Origin: Pigmentiphaga litoralis
GTDB lineage: Bacteria > Pseudomonadota > Gammaproteobacteria > Burkholderiales > Burkholderiaceae_B
Reading direction: 5' to 3'
NCBI RefSeq assembly: GCF_013408655.1
Contig: NZ_JACCBP010000001.1
Span: forward strand, 248,001-312,000
DNA length: 64,000 bases
Part shown: positions 9,995-18,374 of the stretch, piece after piece
How positions within the stretch are numbered: the first letter of the stretch is position 1
Layout of the letters: each line of letters opens with the position of its first letter
Notes under the pieces: model-generated
Seen by the model: the letters and a program-made list of their open reading frames with translations, nothing else
Told to the model about the DNA's origin: nothing
Database searches by the model: none
Program-made: the position numbers and the translations under genes

Positions 9995-9995
9995 A

Positions 9996-10036
9996 AAACC
10001 GGTCTGGCAAGAGAAGGAATCTCACCAGACCGGTTT
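9996..10036 (-). terminator. Intrinsic terminator of atzF
   Basis: Perfect 12-base inverted repeat AAACCGGTCTGG / CCAGACCGGTTT around a 17-base loop. It lies 18 bases past the atzF stop. Read on the minus strand it is followed by TTTTG and further T-rich sequence. Confidence 0.85.
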
Positions 10037-10053
10037 GGCCAGATACTCACCGA

Positions 10054-11691
10054 TCAGGGCTGCGGCGGGGCGTTGAGGCTTGCCACGAAGGCGCGCCAGC
10101 CGCCGAACTCCGACACATCCCGTGCGCCGTTGACGGCCCAGGGCTCGCAAATGAAACCGTGCACCTGGCTGCCGTCCGCCAGGGTCAGGCTGCCCAGGCC
10201 GAGTGGCGCAAGGACCTGCTTCAGGAAGGCGCCTACCTGCGTCAACGGCAGTTGCCAGACCTCCACCGCGATCGCCACGCCGCCTTCTTCCACCTTGACC
10301 AGGCCCGGCTTGGGCGGGACGGTATTGGGCAGGGCGTAGAGCTTGTACGTGGGCGCCGTTGTCGTGGCTTCCACGAACTGTGCGCCCAGGTCGGTCAGCT
10401 GCCAATTCAGCGGCATGCCCGTCAGGTGCGCGCCGACAACGGTAATCGGCAGGCTGAGTGGCATCGGAGGAATAATCGGACGCGGTTCAGGCAGCGGTTC
10501 GCCGGTCGCGCCGAGCGTCAGGCCGGTCGAATGATGGAAACGTTGTCCCAATTGCGCCAGCCGCCAGTCGGAACCACCCTTGCCGATCAGGGTGATGCCG
10601 AAGGGCAGGCCGTCGGGCCGCATCGATGCCGGCACGGCCAGCGCGGCCCACTGCAGCAGGTTGACGAAGTTGGTGTAGCGGCCCAGACGGCGGTTGGCGT
10701 TGATCGGGTCGGCCAGCATCTCGTCGATGGTGGGATGGTTGGGCGCGGTGGGGACCACCAGCACGTCGATGTCCTGCCATATCGGCGCGAGCCGCACGCG
10801 CGCGTCTTCCAGCTTGATCTGCATGTCCAGGACATCGGCCGCGGTGTAGCGGGTGCCCGCGCCGATGATCGTGCGGACCGGCTCGATCACGGCGTCGGGC
10901 TGCGCGTCAAAGAATGCCTGGATGGCCTGATAGCGTTCGGCCACCAGCGCGCTTTCGTACAGCCACAGCGCGACTTCGTTCAGCGGAGCATCGTCGATGG
11001 CGACTGCCGTGCCGCCCAGCTCGACCAGCCTGGCGCACGCGGCCGCAAATTCGGCTTCGGACACGGTGTCGCCGGCAAAGTCGGGAACGGCAGGCACGCC
11101 GAAGCGGAAGGTCGCGGGCATGGCCGTCAGGTCATAGGGCAGGGCGGTGCCGGCGGCCATCACGTTCAGGGCGTCGACCGCGTCAGCGACCGTGCGGGCA
11201 AAGATGCTGGCGGTATCGAAGCTGCGCGACGCGGGGTAGACCCCGGTGGCGCTGAGCAGTCCGAGCGAGGGTTTGAGGCCCACGATATTGTTGAATCCGG
11301 CAGGCACGCGGCCCGACCCGGCCGTATCGGTGCCTAGCGCGATGTCGGCGGCGCCCGTGGCAACCGCCCAGGCCGATCCGCTGCTGGATCCGCCGCTGAC
11401 ATATTCCGGGCGCAGCGCATTGGGCACCGCGCCGTAGGGCGAGCGCGTGCCGTTCAGGCCGCAGGCGAATTGATCCAGGTTGGTCTTGCCCACGATGGCC
11501 GCACCGGCATCGAGCAGTTTCTGCACCACATCGGCGCTCTTGTGCGGCGTATAGGCAAATTCCGGCGCCCCGCAGGTCGTCGGGATGCCGGCCACGTCGA
11601 TGTTGTCCTTCACGGCAACCCGTCGGTTGGCAAGGGGACCGGTGGTCAGGGTTTGAATGGGGGCGGCGAAATGGCGGATCCAGGCGGACAT
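10054..11691 (-). CDS. atzF: Allophanate hydrolase (amidase-signature family, AtzF-type)
   Basis: 545-residue enzyme that hydrolyses allophanate to ammonia and CO2, the last step of the urea carboxylase route. The N-terminal amidase-signature domain shows the Ser-cisSer-Lys triad context: Lys in VAVKDNIDVAG, Ser in GGSSSGSAWA and the nucleophile Ser in DTAGSGRVPAGF. The C-terminal domain (about residues 420-545; VVGAHLTGMPLNWQL, KLYALPNTVPPKPGL, HGFICEPWAV) is typical of allophanate hydrolase and absent from ordinary amidases. Urea carboxylase, the usual partner, is not in the window. Location at the edge of purine/ureide genes suggests it finishes ureide-derived urea. A strong hairpin terminator follows the gene. 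Confidence 0.9.
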   Translation of the reverse strand: MSAWIRHFAAPIQTLTTGPLANRRVAVKDNIDVAGIPTTCGAPEFAYTPHKSADVVQKLLDAGAAIVGKTNLDQFACGLNGTRSPYGAVPNALRPEYVSGGSSSGSAWAVATGAADIALGTDTAGSGRVPAGFNNIVGLKPSLGLLSATGVYPASRSFDTASIFARTVADAVDALNVMAAGTALPYDLTAMPATFRFGVPAVPDFAGDTVSEAEFAAACARLVELGGTAVAIDDAPLNEVALWLYESALVAERYQAIQAFFDAQPDAVIEPVRTIIGAGTRYTAADVLDMQIKLEDARVRLAPIWQDIDVLVVPTAPNHPTIDEMLADPINANRRLGRYTNFVNLLQWAALAVPASMRPDGLPFGITLIGKGGSDWRLAQLGQRFHHSTGLTLGATGEPLPEPRPIIPPMPLSLPITVVGAHLTGMPLNWQLTDLGAQFVEATTTAPTYKLYALPNTVPPKPGLVKVEEGGVAIAVEVWQLPLTQVGAFLKQVLAPLGLGSLTLADGSQVHGFICEPWAVNGARDVSEFGGWRAFVASLNAPPQP

Positions 11692-11779
11692 GATGTTCTC
11701 GTTCTAAAGGTGATCATCACAAGCAAGGCGCGTACCAGTTGTGTACAAGTTTGTACGCGAACAGAAGCACGGTTCGGCA

Positions 11780-12700
11780 TCAGTCCCCGGCGGATCCCGT
11801 CCAACGGTACTCGGGATCACCCAGGGTGGCGCGCAGCAGGTCGATGAACACCCGCACCCGCTGCGGCAGATGCTTGCGCTGCGCGAACACCGCGTGAATG
11901 CCATTGGGCGGGGCGGCATAGGCGTCCAGCACCGTCACCAGGCGGCCCTGCGCCAGGTCGGCTTCCACTTCCCACATCGACCGCCACGCCAGCCCGCGGC
12001 CCGCCAGCGTCCACGCATGCAGCACCGCGCCATCCGTGCATTCCATATTGCCCGAGACCCGGTGGGCCACGACCTTGTCATCGATACGGAACAGCCAACC
12101 CCGCGCCTGGTTGCCGCCGGTGCCGAACGACAGGCAGTTGTGCCGCGCCAGGTCGTCCGGATGTTCGGGCGTGCCGTGCTGCGCCAGATAGGCGGGCGCG
12201 GCCACCACCATCCGCCGGTTATCGGCCAGGCGCACGCTGACCAGGCTGGAGTCTTCCAGGTCGCCGATCCGGATGGCGCAGTCGAAGTTGTCGCTGATCA
12301 GGTCCACCAGCCGGTCGCTCAGGTCCAGCGTCACGGTAATGCCTGGGTAGTCGTCGATCAGGCGCGGCAGCAGCGGTGCGATATGGCGCCGCCCGAAGCC
12401 AGCCGGCGCTGTCACGCGCAAGGGTCCGCTGGGCGTGCCGCCGCCCGCCGATACGGCGTTTTCGGCGCCTTCCATGGCGGCCAGGATGCGTTGGCATTCT
12501 TCAAAGAAGGCGCCGCCTTCGGCGGTCAGCGAAATGCGCCGCGTGGTCCGTTGCAGCAGCTTGACGCCCAGGCGGGCCTCCAGCGCGTCGATGCGCCGTC
12601 CGATCACGGCGGGTGCAACGCCTTCCAGGCGGGCAGCCGCCGACAGGCTGCCGCGCAACACGGCGGCCACGAAAGTTTCGATCTGTTTGAAGCGGTCCAT
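11780..12700 (-). CDS. LysR-family transcriptional regulator
   Basis: 306-residue regulator. The N-terminal winged helix is clear (MDRFKQIETFVAAVLRGSLS, then AARLEG..PAVIGRRIDALE, LLQRTTRRISLTAEG), followed by a periplasmic-binding-like effector domain (GPLRVTAPAGFGRRHIAPL…). This is the AaeR/DmlR-like subgroup, whose second domain begins with L-R-V-x-A-P. The gene begins 15 bases after the stop of the hybrid kinase on the same strand, so it may share that transcript. It is also 88 bases upstream of atzF in the same direction. Its target cannot be deduced. ATG at 12,700 was chosen because it directly precedes the HTH; the frame stays open upstream only as an antisense-like extension into the kinase gene. 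Confidence 0.88.
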   Translation of the reverse strand: MDRFKQIETFVAAVLRGSLSAAARLEGVAPAVIGRRIDALEARLGVKLLQRTTRRISLTAEGGAFFEECQRILAAMEGAENAVSAGGGTPSGPLRVTAPAGFGRRHIAPLLPRLIDDYPGITVTLDLSDRLVDLISDNFDCAIRIGDLEDSSLVSVRLADNRRMVVAAPAYLAQHGTPEHPDDLARHNCLSFGTGGNQARGWLFRIDDKVVAHRVSGNMECTDGAVLHAWTLAGRGLAWRSMWEVEADLAQGRLVTVLDAYAAPPNGIHAVFAQRKHLPQRVRVFIDLLRATLGDPEYRWTGSAGD

Positions 12701-12714
12701 GCGGCCCAGTGTAA

Positions 12715-14754
12715 CTAGGTCGCTCCGCCGCTGAGCAACGCCGTCAGCCGGTCGATGTCGAGCGGCTTGGTCAGGTGCTGGTCGAAGCCAGCCTTCAGGC
12801 AGCGCTGCACATCGGCTTCCATGCCGTAGCCGGTCAGCGCGATCGCCAGCTTGCCGCCGGTGCGATCGAACATGCGCAGCACGTCGATGCCGTCGCCATC
12901 GGGCAGGCCCATGTCGCTGACCAGGGCGTCGAAGGTGTTCGAGGCCAGCGTGTTGCGCGCATCCGCCACCGAAATGGCCACCTTCACGATGTAGCCCAGC
13001 TCGCTCAGCAGGAACTGCATGGCTTCGGCCGTATCCGCGTTGTCTTCGACCAGCAGCAGTCGCACCGGGGTGCGCCGCGATCCGGCGGTCATGGGTGCCG
13101 CCACGCCAGAGGCGCCCTCGCGCGCATCGCCCGCGTAGTCCAGGGTCAGGGTAAAAGTTGCACCCCGTCCTGCGCCGTCGCTGTGCACGTTCAGCGTGCC
13201 GCCGTGACGCTGCGCCAGCGAACTGGCAATCGCCAGTCCCAAGCCGAGTCCGCCGCGCATTTCCCCGGGTTCGTTGTCGCCCTGGTCGAAGGCATTGAAG
13301 ATGCGCTTGAGCGCTTCCTGCTGGATGCCGATACCGGTGTCCGATACTTCGACCGTGACCTTGTCGCGCCGGGGCGGCAGCAGGGTGATGCGGATGGTGC
13401 CGGCCTTCTGTGTGAACTTGATCGCGTTCTTGAGCAGGTTCCACAACACCTGCTGCAGACGCGCCGGATCGGCCTGCACGATGACCGGCGCCGGCAGCGG
13501 CGTGTACAGCAATTCGATGCCCTGCGCGGCGGCTTCGTCGCGGAAGACGTCGGCCATGCCGCCCAGCAGCGTGACCAGATCGGTCGGCTCGAAGTGCAGC
13601 GTCAGCTTGTCGTTGACGATCTTGGAGATGTCCAGCAGATCGTCGATCAGGCGCGCCTCGATCTCCACGTTGCGCTTGATCAGTTCCACGCTGCGGCGCG
13701 CCTTGGGCGGCAGGTCGGTCTGCATGTCCAGCGCCTGCGCGGCGGCGTAGATCGGGCCCAGCGGCGTGCGCAATTCGTGTGACAGCACCGCCAGGAAGTG
13801 ATCTTTCGCCCGGTTGGCGTTTTCGGCCTGTTCCTTGGCGGCCTGCAGCAGGTCGGCGGCCACGCGCGTGTCGGTCATGTCCCGCACGATGCGCGAAAAC
13901 CCGCGCACCTCGCCGTCATCCCCGAAGATCGCCGTGGTCACCACCGACCCATAGAACGACGTGCCGTTGCGGCGGCGCAGCCAGCGTTCTTCCGACGTGC
14001 TGCGCATGGCGCCGATCAGCGCCAGTTCCTGGTTCAGCGCCTGCGACATGGCCTGCGAGACGGCCTGCGGCGAGCCGCGCGGCGTGTCGTCGGGCACAAA
14101 GAACATGTCATAGGTCTTGCCCAGCACTTCGTCGGCGCTGTAGCCGAAGATCCATTCCGATGCCTGATTCCAGCTTTCGATCACGCCCGTGGTGGACATG
14201 GCAATCACCGAGTAATCGCGCAGGGCGTCGATCAGCTGGCCAAAGTAGGTTTCGCGTTCGCGCAGCTTGCGTTCGGCGTCCTGCCGCGACCGCTTTTCGG
14301 TGGCCTCGGCCAGCGCGCGGCGCACGACGATAGGCAGGCGTTCCAGCCGCTGCTTGAGCACGTAATCGGTCGCGCCTTCCTTGAGCATGTCGACCGCATG
14401 TTCTTCGCCCAGCACGCCCGACACAAAAATGAAGGGCAGGGGATGCGGCCGGGACATCAGGATGCGCAGCGCTTCCGGACCCGAAAACTGCGGCAGGTGG
14501 AAGTCGGACAGCACCAGGTCAAAATCACCGGTATCCAGCGCCGCAGTAAAGCTTTCGGCCGTATCGACAATCGTGACCTGCACGTCGAGCATCGCCAGCT
14601 CCAGCCGCTGCAGCGACAGGTCGGCATCGCGCGGGTCATCCTCCACCATCAGTATGCGGATGACTCCCGTGTTCAACGCGGCTTCGGCTTTGCCCAATCG
14701 TTTATCCGTTGGCAGTGGAGCGGGCGCGGCGCAGCGACCCTGGCGGCGGTTCAT
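12715..14754 (-). CDS. Hybrid sensor histidine kinase (REC-PAS-HisKA-HATPase-REC)
   Basis: Up to 679 residues. Order: receiver domain 1 (VIRILMVEDDPRDAD; phospho-acceptor Asp about 84 in LVLSDFHLP), a PAS domain (about 175-295; VIESWNQASEWIFGYSADEV), HisKA with the phospho-His in LSHELRTPLGP, HATPase_c (NAIKFTQKAGT, VSDTGIGI, GGLGLGLAI) and a C-terminal receiver (LLLVEDNADTAE, ALVSDMGLPDGDG). No transmembrane segment is seen, so it should be cytoplasmic. The ATG at 14,754 overlaps the preceding response regulator by 53 bases. A TTG at 14,676 just before the first receiver would remove the overlap, so the start is uncertain. Its first receiver could take phosphate from the phytochrome/regulator pair upstream; that link is inferred from gene order. 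Confidence 0.88.
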   Translation of the reverse strand: MNRRQGRCAAPAPLPTDKRLGKAEAALNTGVIRILMVEDDPRDADLSLQRLELAMLDVQVTIVDTAESFTAALDTGDFDLVLSDFHLPQFSGPEALRILMSRPHPLPFIFVSGVLGEEHAVDMLKEGATDYVLKQRLERLPIVVRRALAEATEKRSRQDAERKLRERETYFGQLIDALRDYSVIAMSTTGVIESWNQASEWIFGYSADEVLGKTYDMFFVPDDTPRGSPQAVSQAMSQALNQELALIGAMRSTSEERWLRRRNGTSFYGSVVTTAIFGDDGEVRGFSRIVRDMTDTRVAADLLQAAKEQAENANRAKDHFLAVLSHELRTPLGPIYAAAQALDMQTDLPPKARRSVELIKRNVEIEARLIDDLLDISKIVNDKLTLHFEPTDLVTLLGGMADVFRDEAAAQGIELLYTPLPAPVIVQADPARLQQVLWNLLKNAIKFTQKAGTIRITLLPPRRDKVTVEVSDTGIGIQQEALKRIFNAFDQGDNEPGEMRGGLGLGLAIASSLAQRHGGTLNVHSDGAGRGATFTLTLDYAGDAREGASGVAAPMTAGSRRTPVRLLLVEDNADTAEAMQFLLSELGYIVKVAISVADARNTLASNTFDALVSDMGLPDGDGIDVLRMFDRTGGKLAIALTGYGMEADVQRCLKAGFDQHLTKPLDIDRLTALLSGGAT

Positions 14755-15166
14755 TCAGCACCGCCCAGAACACCCCCAGGTCGCCGATCGCGCGGACGAA
14801 ATCCTGGAAGATCACGGGCTTGACCACATAGGCGTTCACGCCCAGGTCGTAGGCGCGAACCAGGTCGCTTTCTTCGTTTGACGACGTCAGCATCACGACC
14901 GGCGTGGCCTTGAGCGAGGCATCGCCGCGGATCACCTTGAGCACTTCAAGCCCGTCCACCTTGGGCAGCTTCAGATCGAGCAGGACGACGGCAGGGTTGC
15001 CCTCGTCGCGATCCGCATGCGCGCCGCGGCGTTGCAGGTAGTCGAGCGCATCCGCGCCATCGCGCGTGATGATGACGTCGTTGGCCAACTGGCTTTTTTC
15101 AAGCGCAATCAGCGTCAGTTCCAGGTCATGCGGGTTGTCTTCGACCAGCAGGATCGGTTTGAGCAT
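14702..15166 (-). CDS. Single-domain response regulator (Rcp1-like, phytochrome partner)
   Basis: 154 residues consisting of one receiver domain with no output domain: MLKPILLVEDNPHD (acidic pocket), phospho-acceptor Asp64 in VVLLDLKLPKVDG, Ser/Thr in VVMLTSS and Lys in AYVVKPV. It ends with the FW.VLNEPPP tail frequent in regulators encoded beside phytochrome kinases. It begins two bases after the bphP stop and overlaps the hybrid kinase start, so translational coupling is likely. It should accept phosphate from the phytochrome kinase and pass it on or act through protein contact. Confidence 0.9.
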   Translation of the reverse strand: MLKPILLVEDNPHDLELTLIALEKSQLANDVIITRDGADALDYLQRRGAHADRDEGNPAVVLLDLKLPKVDGLEVLKVIRGDASLKATPVVMLTSSNEESDLVRAYDLGVNAYVVKPVIFQDFVRAIGDLGVFWAVLNEPPPGSLRRARSTANG

Positions 15167-15168
15167 GT

Positions 15169-17469
15169 TCAACCTCGTTTCTGGGTCCGTGTGGCGGCGG
15201 CTGCCGACCCCGGATCCGGGAGCGCGACGTAAAACGTCGCGCCCTTGTCGATCTCTGCTTCGGCCCACACGCGTCCGCCGTGACGCTCGACAATGCGGCG
15301 TACGTTCGCGAGGCCAATGCCCGTCCCTTCGAAATCTTCCATACGATGCAGACGCTGGAAGACCCCGAAAAGTTTCGGCGTGTACTTCATGTCGAAGCCC
15401 ACGCCATTGTCTTTCACATAGAACACCGTCTCGCCGTCGCCCTGCATGGCGCCGATTTCGACACGCGCATCGTCGCGCTTGCGGGTGTATTTGATGGCAT
15501 TGGAAATCAGGTTGCGCAGCGCCAGGTGCAGATAGGCCGCGTCGCCATAGGTGCGCGGCATCGGGTGGATCACCCATTCGATGTTGCGGTGCTGGATGTC
15601 CGGCTGGAACTCGCGCACGATCTGGTCGATCACCGGCGTCAGATCGACATTGGACGGCCGCAGCGCATTGCGGCCCATCTGCGAAAAGGTCAGCAGCGAG
15701 TCGACCAGGTTGCCGGCAAAGCGGGCGGAATCGCCAATATTGCTTAGAAAGCGCACGCCCTTTTCGGACAGCTTGCCGCCCTCGTATTCGTCCAGCAGTT
15801 CGGCATAGCCGGCAATGTGCCGCAGCGGCGCGCGCAGGTCGTGCGACACGCTGTACGAAAACGCTTCGAGTTCCTTGTTGGTCCGGTCGAGTTCGTTCGC
15901 CATGTCGGCCAGCTCTTCCGCCTTGCGCAGCACGATGCCCAGCACGGCGGCGCGCAGCTCGGCGGCGGCATCCACCACCGCGCGATCCCAGCGGCGCGAC
16001 TGGCCGCGCACTTCCTGCTGCCAGGACTGGAAGCTTTTGCGCGGATGCAGCCGCAGCGTGCCGTTCTCTTCCTTCACGTCCTGCTTGGTCGGCGCACCCG
16101 CCCACTCGATGGTCCGCAGCTGCTGCGGCCGGAACCACAGGATGAAGTTCGCGTGCAGCTCGGAAATCGACACGGCCAGCACGCCGCTGGCATCTTCGAT
16201 GATCGGCTCGAAGTCCGGTTCGATCAGGGTGAGCCGGTCGGTGTGGAACACATCGCGCTCGGGCTGCGACGCAATGTAGGTGCACAGGGCCTTGATCGTC
16301 ATGCGATCGGGCGTCTCGCCAAAGGTCAGGCATTCGTCGCCCGACACAATGGCGGCGCCCGCGGCTTGCGCAAAGTTCAGGAAGGTCTCGGGCATGTGAT
16401 ACAGCCCGCGCGCCACGCTGTCGTGGTCGGCCATGGACGACAGCATGCGGACCAGCAGCTGGCGCAATTCCAGCCGGCGTTCGGTATCGGCATGGGCTTC
16501 GCGCGCTTCGACCTGCAGCGACACCATCTTGCCCAGCAGATCGCAGGCGACGCGCGTCTGCACAGGAACGGTCAGCGGGTCCGTGTTGTGGCAGGAAATC
16601 ATGCCCCACAGGCGGCCTTCGACGACGATCGAAATCGACATCGACGCCATCGTGCCCATGTTGCGCATGTATTCCAGGTGCACCGGCGACACGCTGCGCA
16701 GCGCCACGTTGCTCAGGTCGGTCGGGCCGCCGGCCGGCCACTCGGGCGGCACCAGGCGCGACGGGGTGTACATGGCGTCCGGGATCACGCGGATCCGGTT
16801 CAGCACATACAGTTCGCGGGCCTGCGCCGGGATGTCGGACGCCGGAAACTGCAGTCCCAGGAAGGCGTCGTAGCCACGATCCACGCGCTCGGCATTGACG
16901 CGGCCATGGCCTTCCTCGTCAAAGGCATACGCCGTGACCCGGCCGAATCCCGTCACGCGCTTGACCTCGGCCACCGCCAATTCGCACACGGCGTCGGTCG
17001 TGCGCGCCTGCTGGAGCTGGGTCACGAACGAGATAAGCGAGGGATACATGGCCGCGGCGCCCAGCATGCGGACGGCTGCCGGTTCGAACTCGGCCATCAG
17101 CAGATTGCCGATGGCATGGATGACCATGTCGAATTCGTAAAGGGCGCCGTCGGCGTGGCGCAGCGAGGTGCTCAGGTGATGCGGCGTGAGACTGCCCGCC
17201 GTCAGCTGTTCAAGTTCGACAGCCAGCGTCGCGGTATCGCGCTGCATCAGTTCGGCCAGCGAGCGGCCGATCACCGCCTCGGCCTTCATGCCAAGGTGGG
17301 TCTCGATCGACGTGCTGGTCTGGACGACCGCCAACGAGACACGATCCAGCACCAGCAGGAAGCCGTGCGGTTGCACGCTGCCGGGGATCCGGATCGGTTC
17401 GTTTGCGCAGTTGTCCAGTTCGACCGTACTGAGTGTTCGACTGGTCTGGGTCACTAAGAAAATCGCCAA
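15169..17469 (-). CDS. bphP: Bacteriophytochrome histidine kinase (PAS-GAF-PHY-HisKA-HATPase)
   Basis: About 766 residues, soluble red/far-red photosensor kinase using a biliverdin chromophore. The N-terminal PAS segment carries the chromophore Cys (Cys21 in ELDNCANEPIRIPGSVQPHG). The GAF domain has PASDIPAQARELY and LRSVSPVHLEYMRNMG. The PHY tongue motif PRKSF is present (LHPRKSFQSWQQEV). HisKA has SVSHDLRAPLRHIAGY, and HATPase_c has NLISNAIKYT and GTGIGLANVRRIV. At the GAF WGMISCHN motif an Asn replaces the second His of the common CHH. Start is unsure: TTG at 17,469 lies in the arm of a hairpin, while GTG at 17,454 gives a protein five residues shorter. No heme oxygenase gene is nearby, so biliverdin must come from elsewhere. 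Confidence 0.93.
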   Translation of the reverse strand: MAIFLVTQTSRTLSTVELDNCANEPIRIPGSVQPHGFLLVLDRVSLAVVQTSTSIETHLGMKAEAVIGRSLAELMQRDTATLAVELEQLTAGSLTPHHLSTSLRHADGALYEFDMVIHAIGNLLMAEFEPAAVRMLGAAAMYPSLISFVTQLQQARTTDAVCELAVAEVKRVTGFGRVTAYAFDEEGHGRVNAERVDRGYDAFLGLQFPASDIPAQARELYVLNRIRVIPDAMYTPSRLVPPEWPAGGPTDLSNVALRSVSPVHLEYMRNMGTMASMSISIVVEGRLWGMISCHNTDPLTVPVQTRVACDLLGKMVSLQVEAREAHADTERRLELRQLLVRMLSSMADHDSVARGLYHMPETFLNFAQAAGAAIVSGDECLTFGETPDRMTIKALCTYIASQPERDVFHTDRLTLIEPDFEPIIEDASGVLAVSISELHANFILWFRPQQLRTIEWAGAPTKQDVKEENGTLRLHPRKSFQSWQQEVRGQSRRWDRAVVDAAAELRAAVLGIVLRKAEELADMANELDRTNKELEAFSYSVSHDLRAPLRHIAGYAELLDEYEGGKLSEKGVRFLSNIGDSARFAGNLVDSLLTFSQMGRNALRPSNVDLTPVIDQIVREFQPDIQHRNIEWVIHPMPRTYGDAAYLHLALRNLISNAIKYTRKRDDARVEIGAMQGDGETVFYVKDNGVGFDMKYTPKLFGVFQRLHRMEDFEGTGIGLANVRRIVERHGGRVWAEAEIDKGATFYVALPDPGSAAAATRTQKRG

Positions 17470-17532
17470 GGCCTTGGAGAGGCGCTAATGATAAGAAATA
17501 TCCCTTATGCGCTCCAGCGGCCTTGGCGATTT
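17460..17532 (-). terminator. Long hairpin between ABC permease and bphP, terminator-like
   Basis: Perfect 14-base inverted repeat AAATCGCCAAGGCC (17,460-17,473) / GGCCTTGGCGATTT (17,519-17,532). Weaker internal pairing (GCGC/GCGC and ATAAG/CTTAT) extends it. On the minus strand it is followed by TTTTCTTA. It probably ends the ABC transporter transcript, and its 3' arm overlaps the 5' end of the bphP reading frame. Confidence 0.65.
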
Positions 17533-17605
17533 CGACACGTTTTGACGCTAAAAATTGTGTGTCTTGTTACCGATAAGAAAGGATTTGGTGAGGATCCTTC
17601 AATGC

Positions 17606-18364
17606 TCAACGCTGGCCGCGGTGTGCCCAGGCCGTTGTGCGCTTTTCGATGACGGCAAACAGTTCGTACATGGCCATGGCCATCACGCCAATCACCATCA
17701 GGCCCGAGAAGGCCAGCGGCATCTTCATGGACGACCCGGCCGACACCAGCAGGTAGCCGATGCCTTCGTTCGACGCGTTCATTTCGGACACGGTCGACCC
17801 CACGAAAGCCAGGGTGATCGCCACCTTGAGCGACGCAAAGAAGTAGGGCATGGAACGGGGCAGGCCGACCTTCATCAGCACATCCATCCGCTTGGCGCCC
17901 AGCACGCGCAGCACGTCTTCCAGTTCGGGTTCCAGCGTGGCCAGGCCGGTCGCGATGTTGACCATGATGGGAAAGAACGAGATCAGGAAGGCAGTCAGCA
18001 TGGCGGGGCCGATGCCGATGCCGAACCACACCACCAGCACTGGCACGAAGGCCGCCTTGGGCAGGGCATTGAAGGCGGTCATCAGCGGGTACACGGCGGT
18101 GTAGGCCATGCGCGAACTGCCGATCAGGAAGCCCAGCAGCACACCGACCACGATCGAAATGCCGAAGCCGGTCATGGTCACCCAGAAGGTGCGCCATGCG
18201 TGGCCGGCAATCACCGGGGCATAGTCGATCGTGGCCTGCAGGATCTGCGACGGGCTCGGAAAGATGAACTCGGACACGTTGAAGACGCGGCAGATGATCT
18301 CCCACAGGGCGATCACGGCCACGAGCAGGGCAAAGGGCGCGGTACGTTCGGCGAAACGGGTCAT
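17606..18364 (-). CDS. ABC transporter permease, nitrate/sulfonate/taurine-type (SsuC/TauC family)
   Basis: 252-residue inner-membrane permease with about six hydrophobic segments (FALLVAVIALWEII, FGISIVVGVLLGFLIG, MVIGVMAMAMYELFAVI) and the cytoplasmic EAA loop (E.ED.LRVLGAKRMDVLMKVGLP) that docks the ATPase. ATG at 18,364 matches the usual family start. The gene follows the ATPase by 10 bases and ends before the long hairpin. Substrate class is discussed with the binding protein. Confidence 0.88.
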   Translation of the reverse strand: MTRFAERTAPFALLVAVIALWEIICRVFNVSEFIFPSPSQILQATIDYAPVIAGHAWRTFWVTMTGFGISIVVGVLLGFLIGSSRMAYTAVYPLMTAFNALPKAAFVPVLVVWFGIGIGPAMLTAFLISFFPIMVNIATGLATLEPELEDVLRVLGAKRMDVLMKVGLPRSMPYFFASLKVAITLAFVGSTVSEMNASNEGIGYLLVSAGSSMKMPLAFSGLMVIGVMAMAMYELFAVIEKRTTAWAHRGQR

Positions 18365-18374
18365 GGAATGGCTC

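Noticed and set aside
15817..17457. 546-codon frame antisense to the phytochrome gene
   Set aside because: Arg/His/Gln-rich shadow of bphP with no family features.
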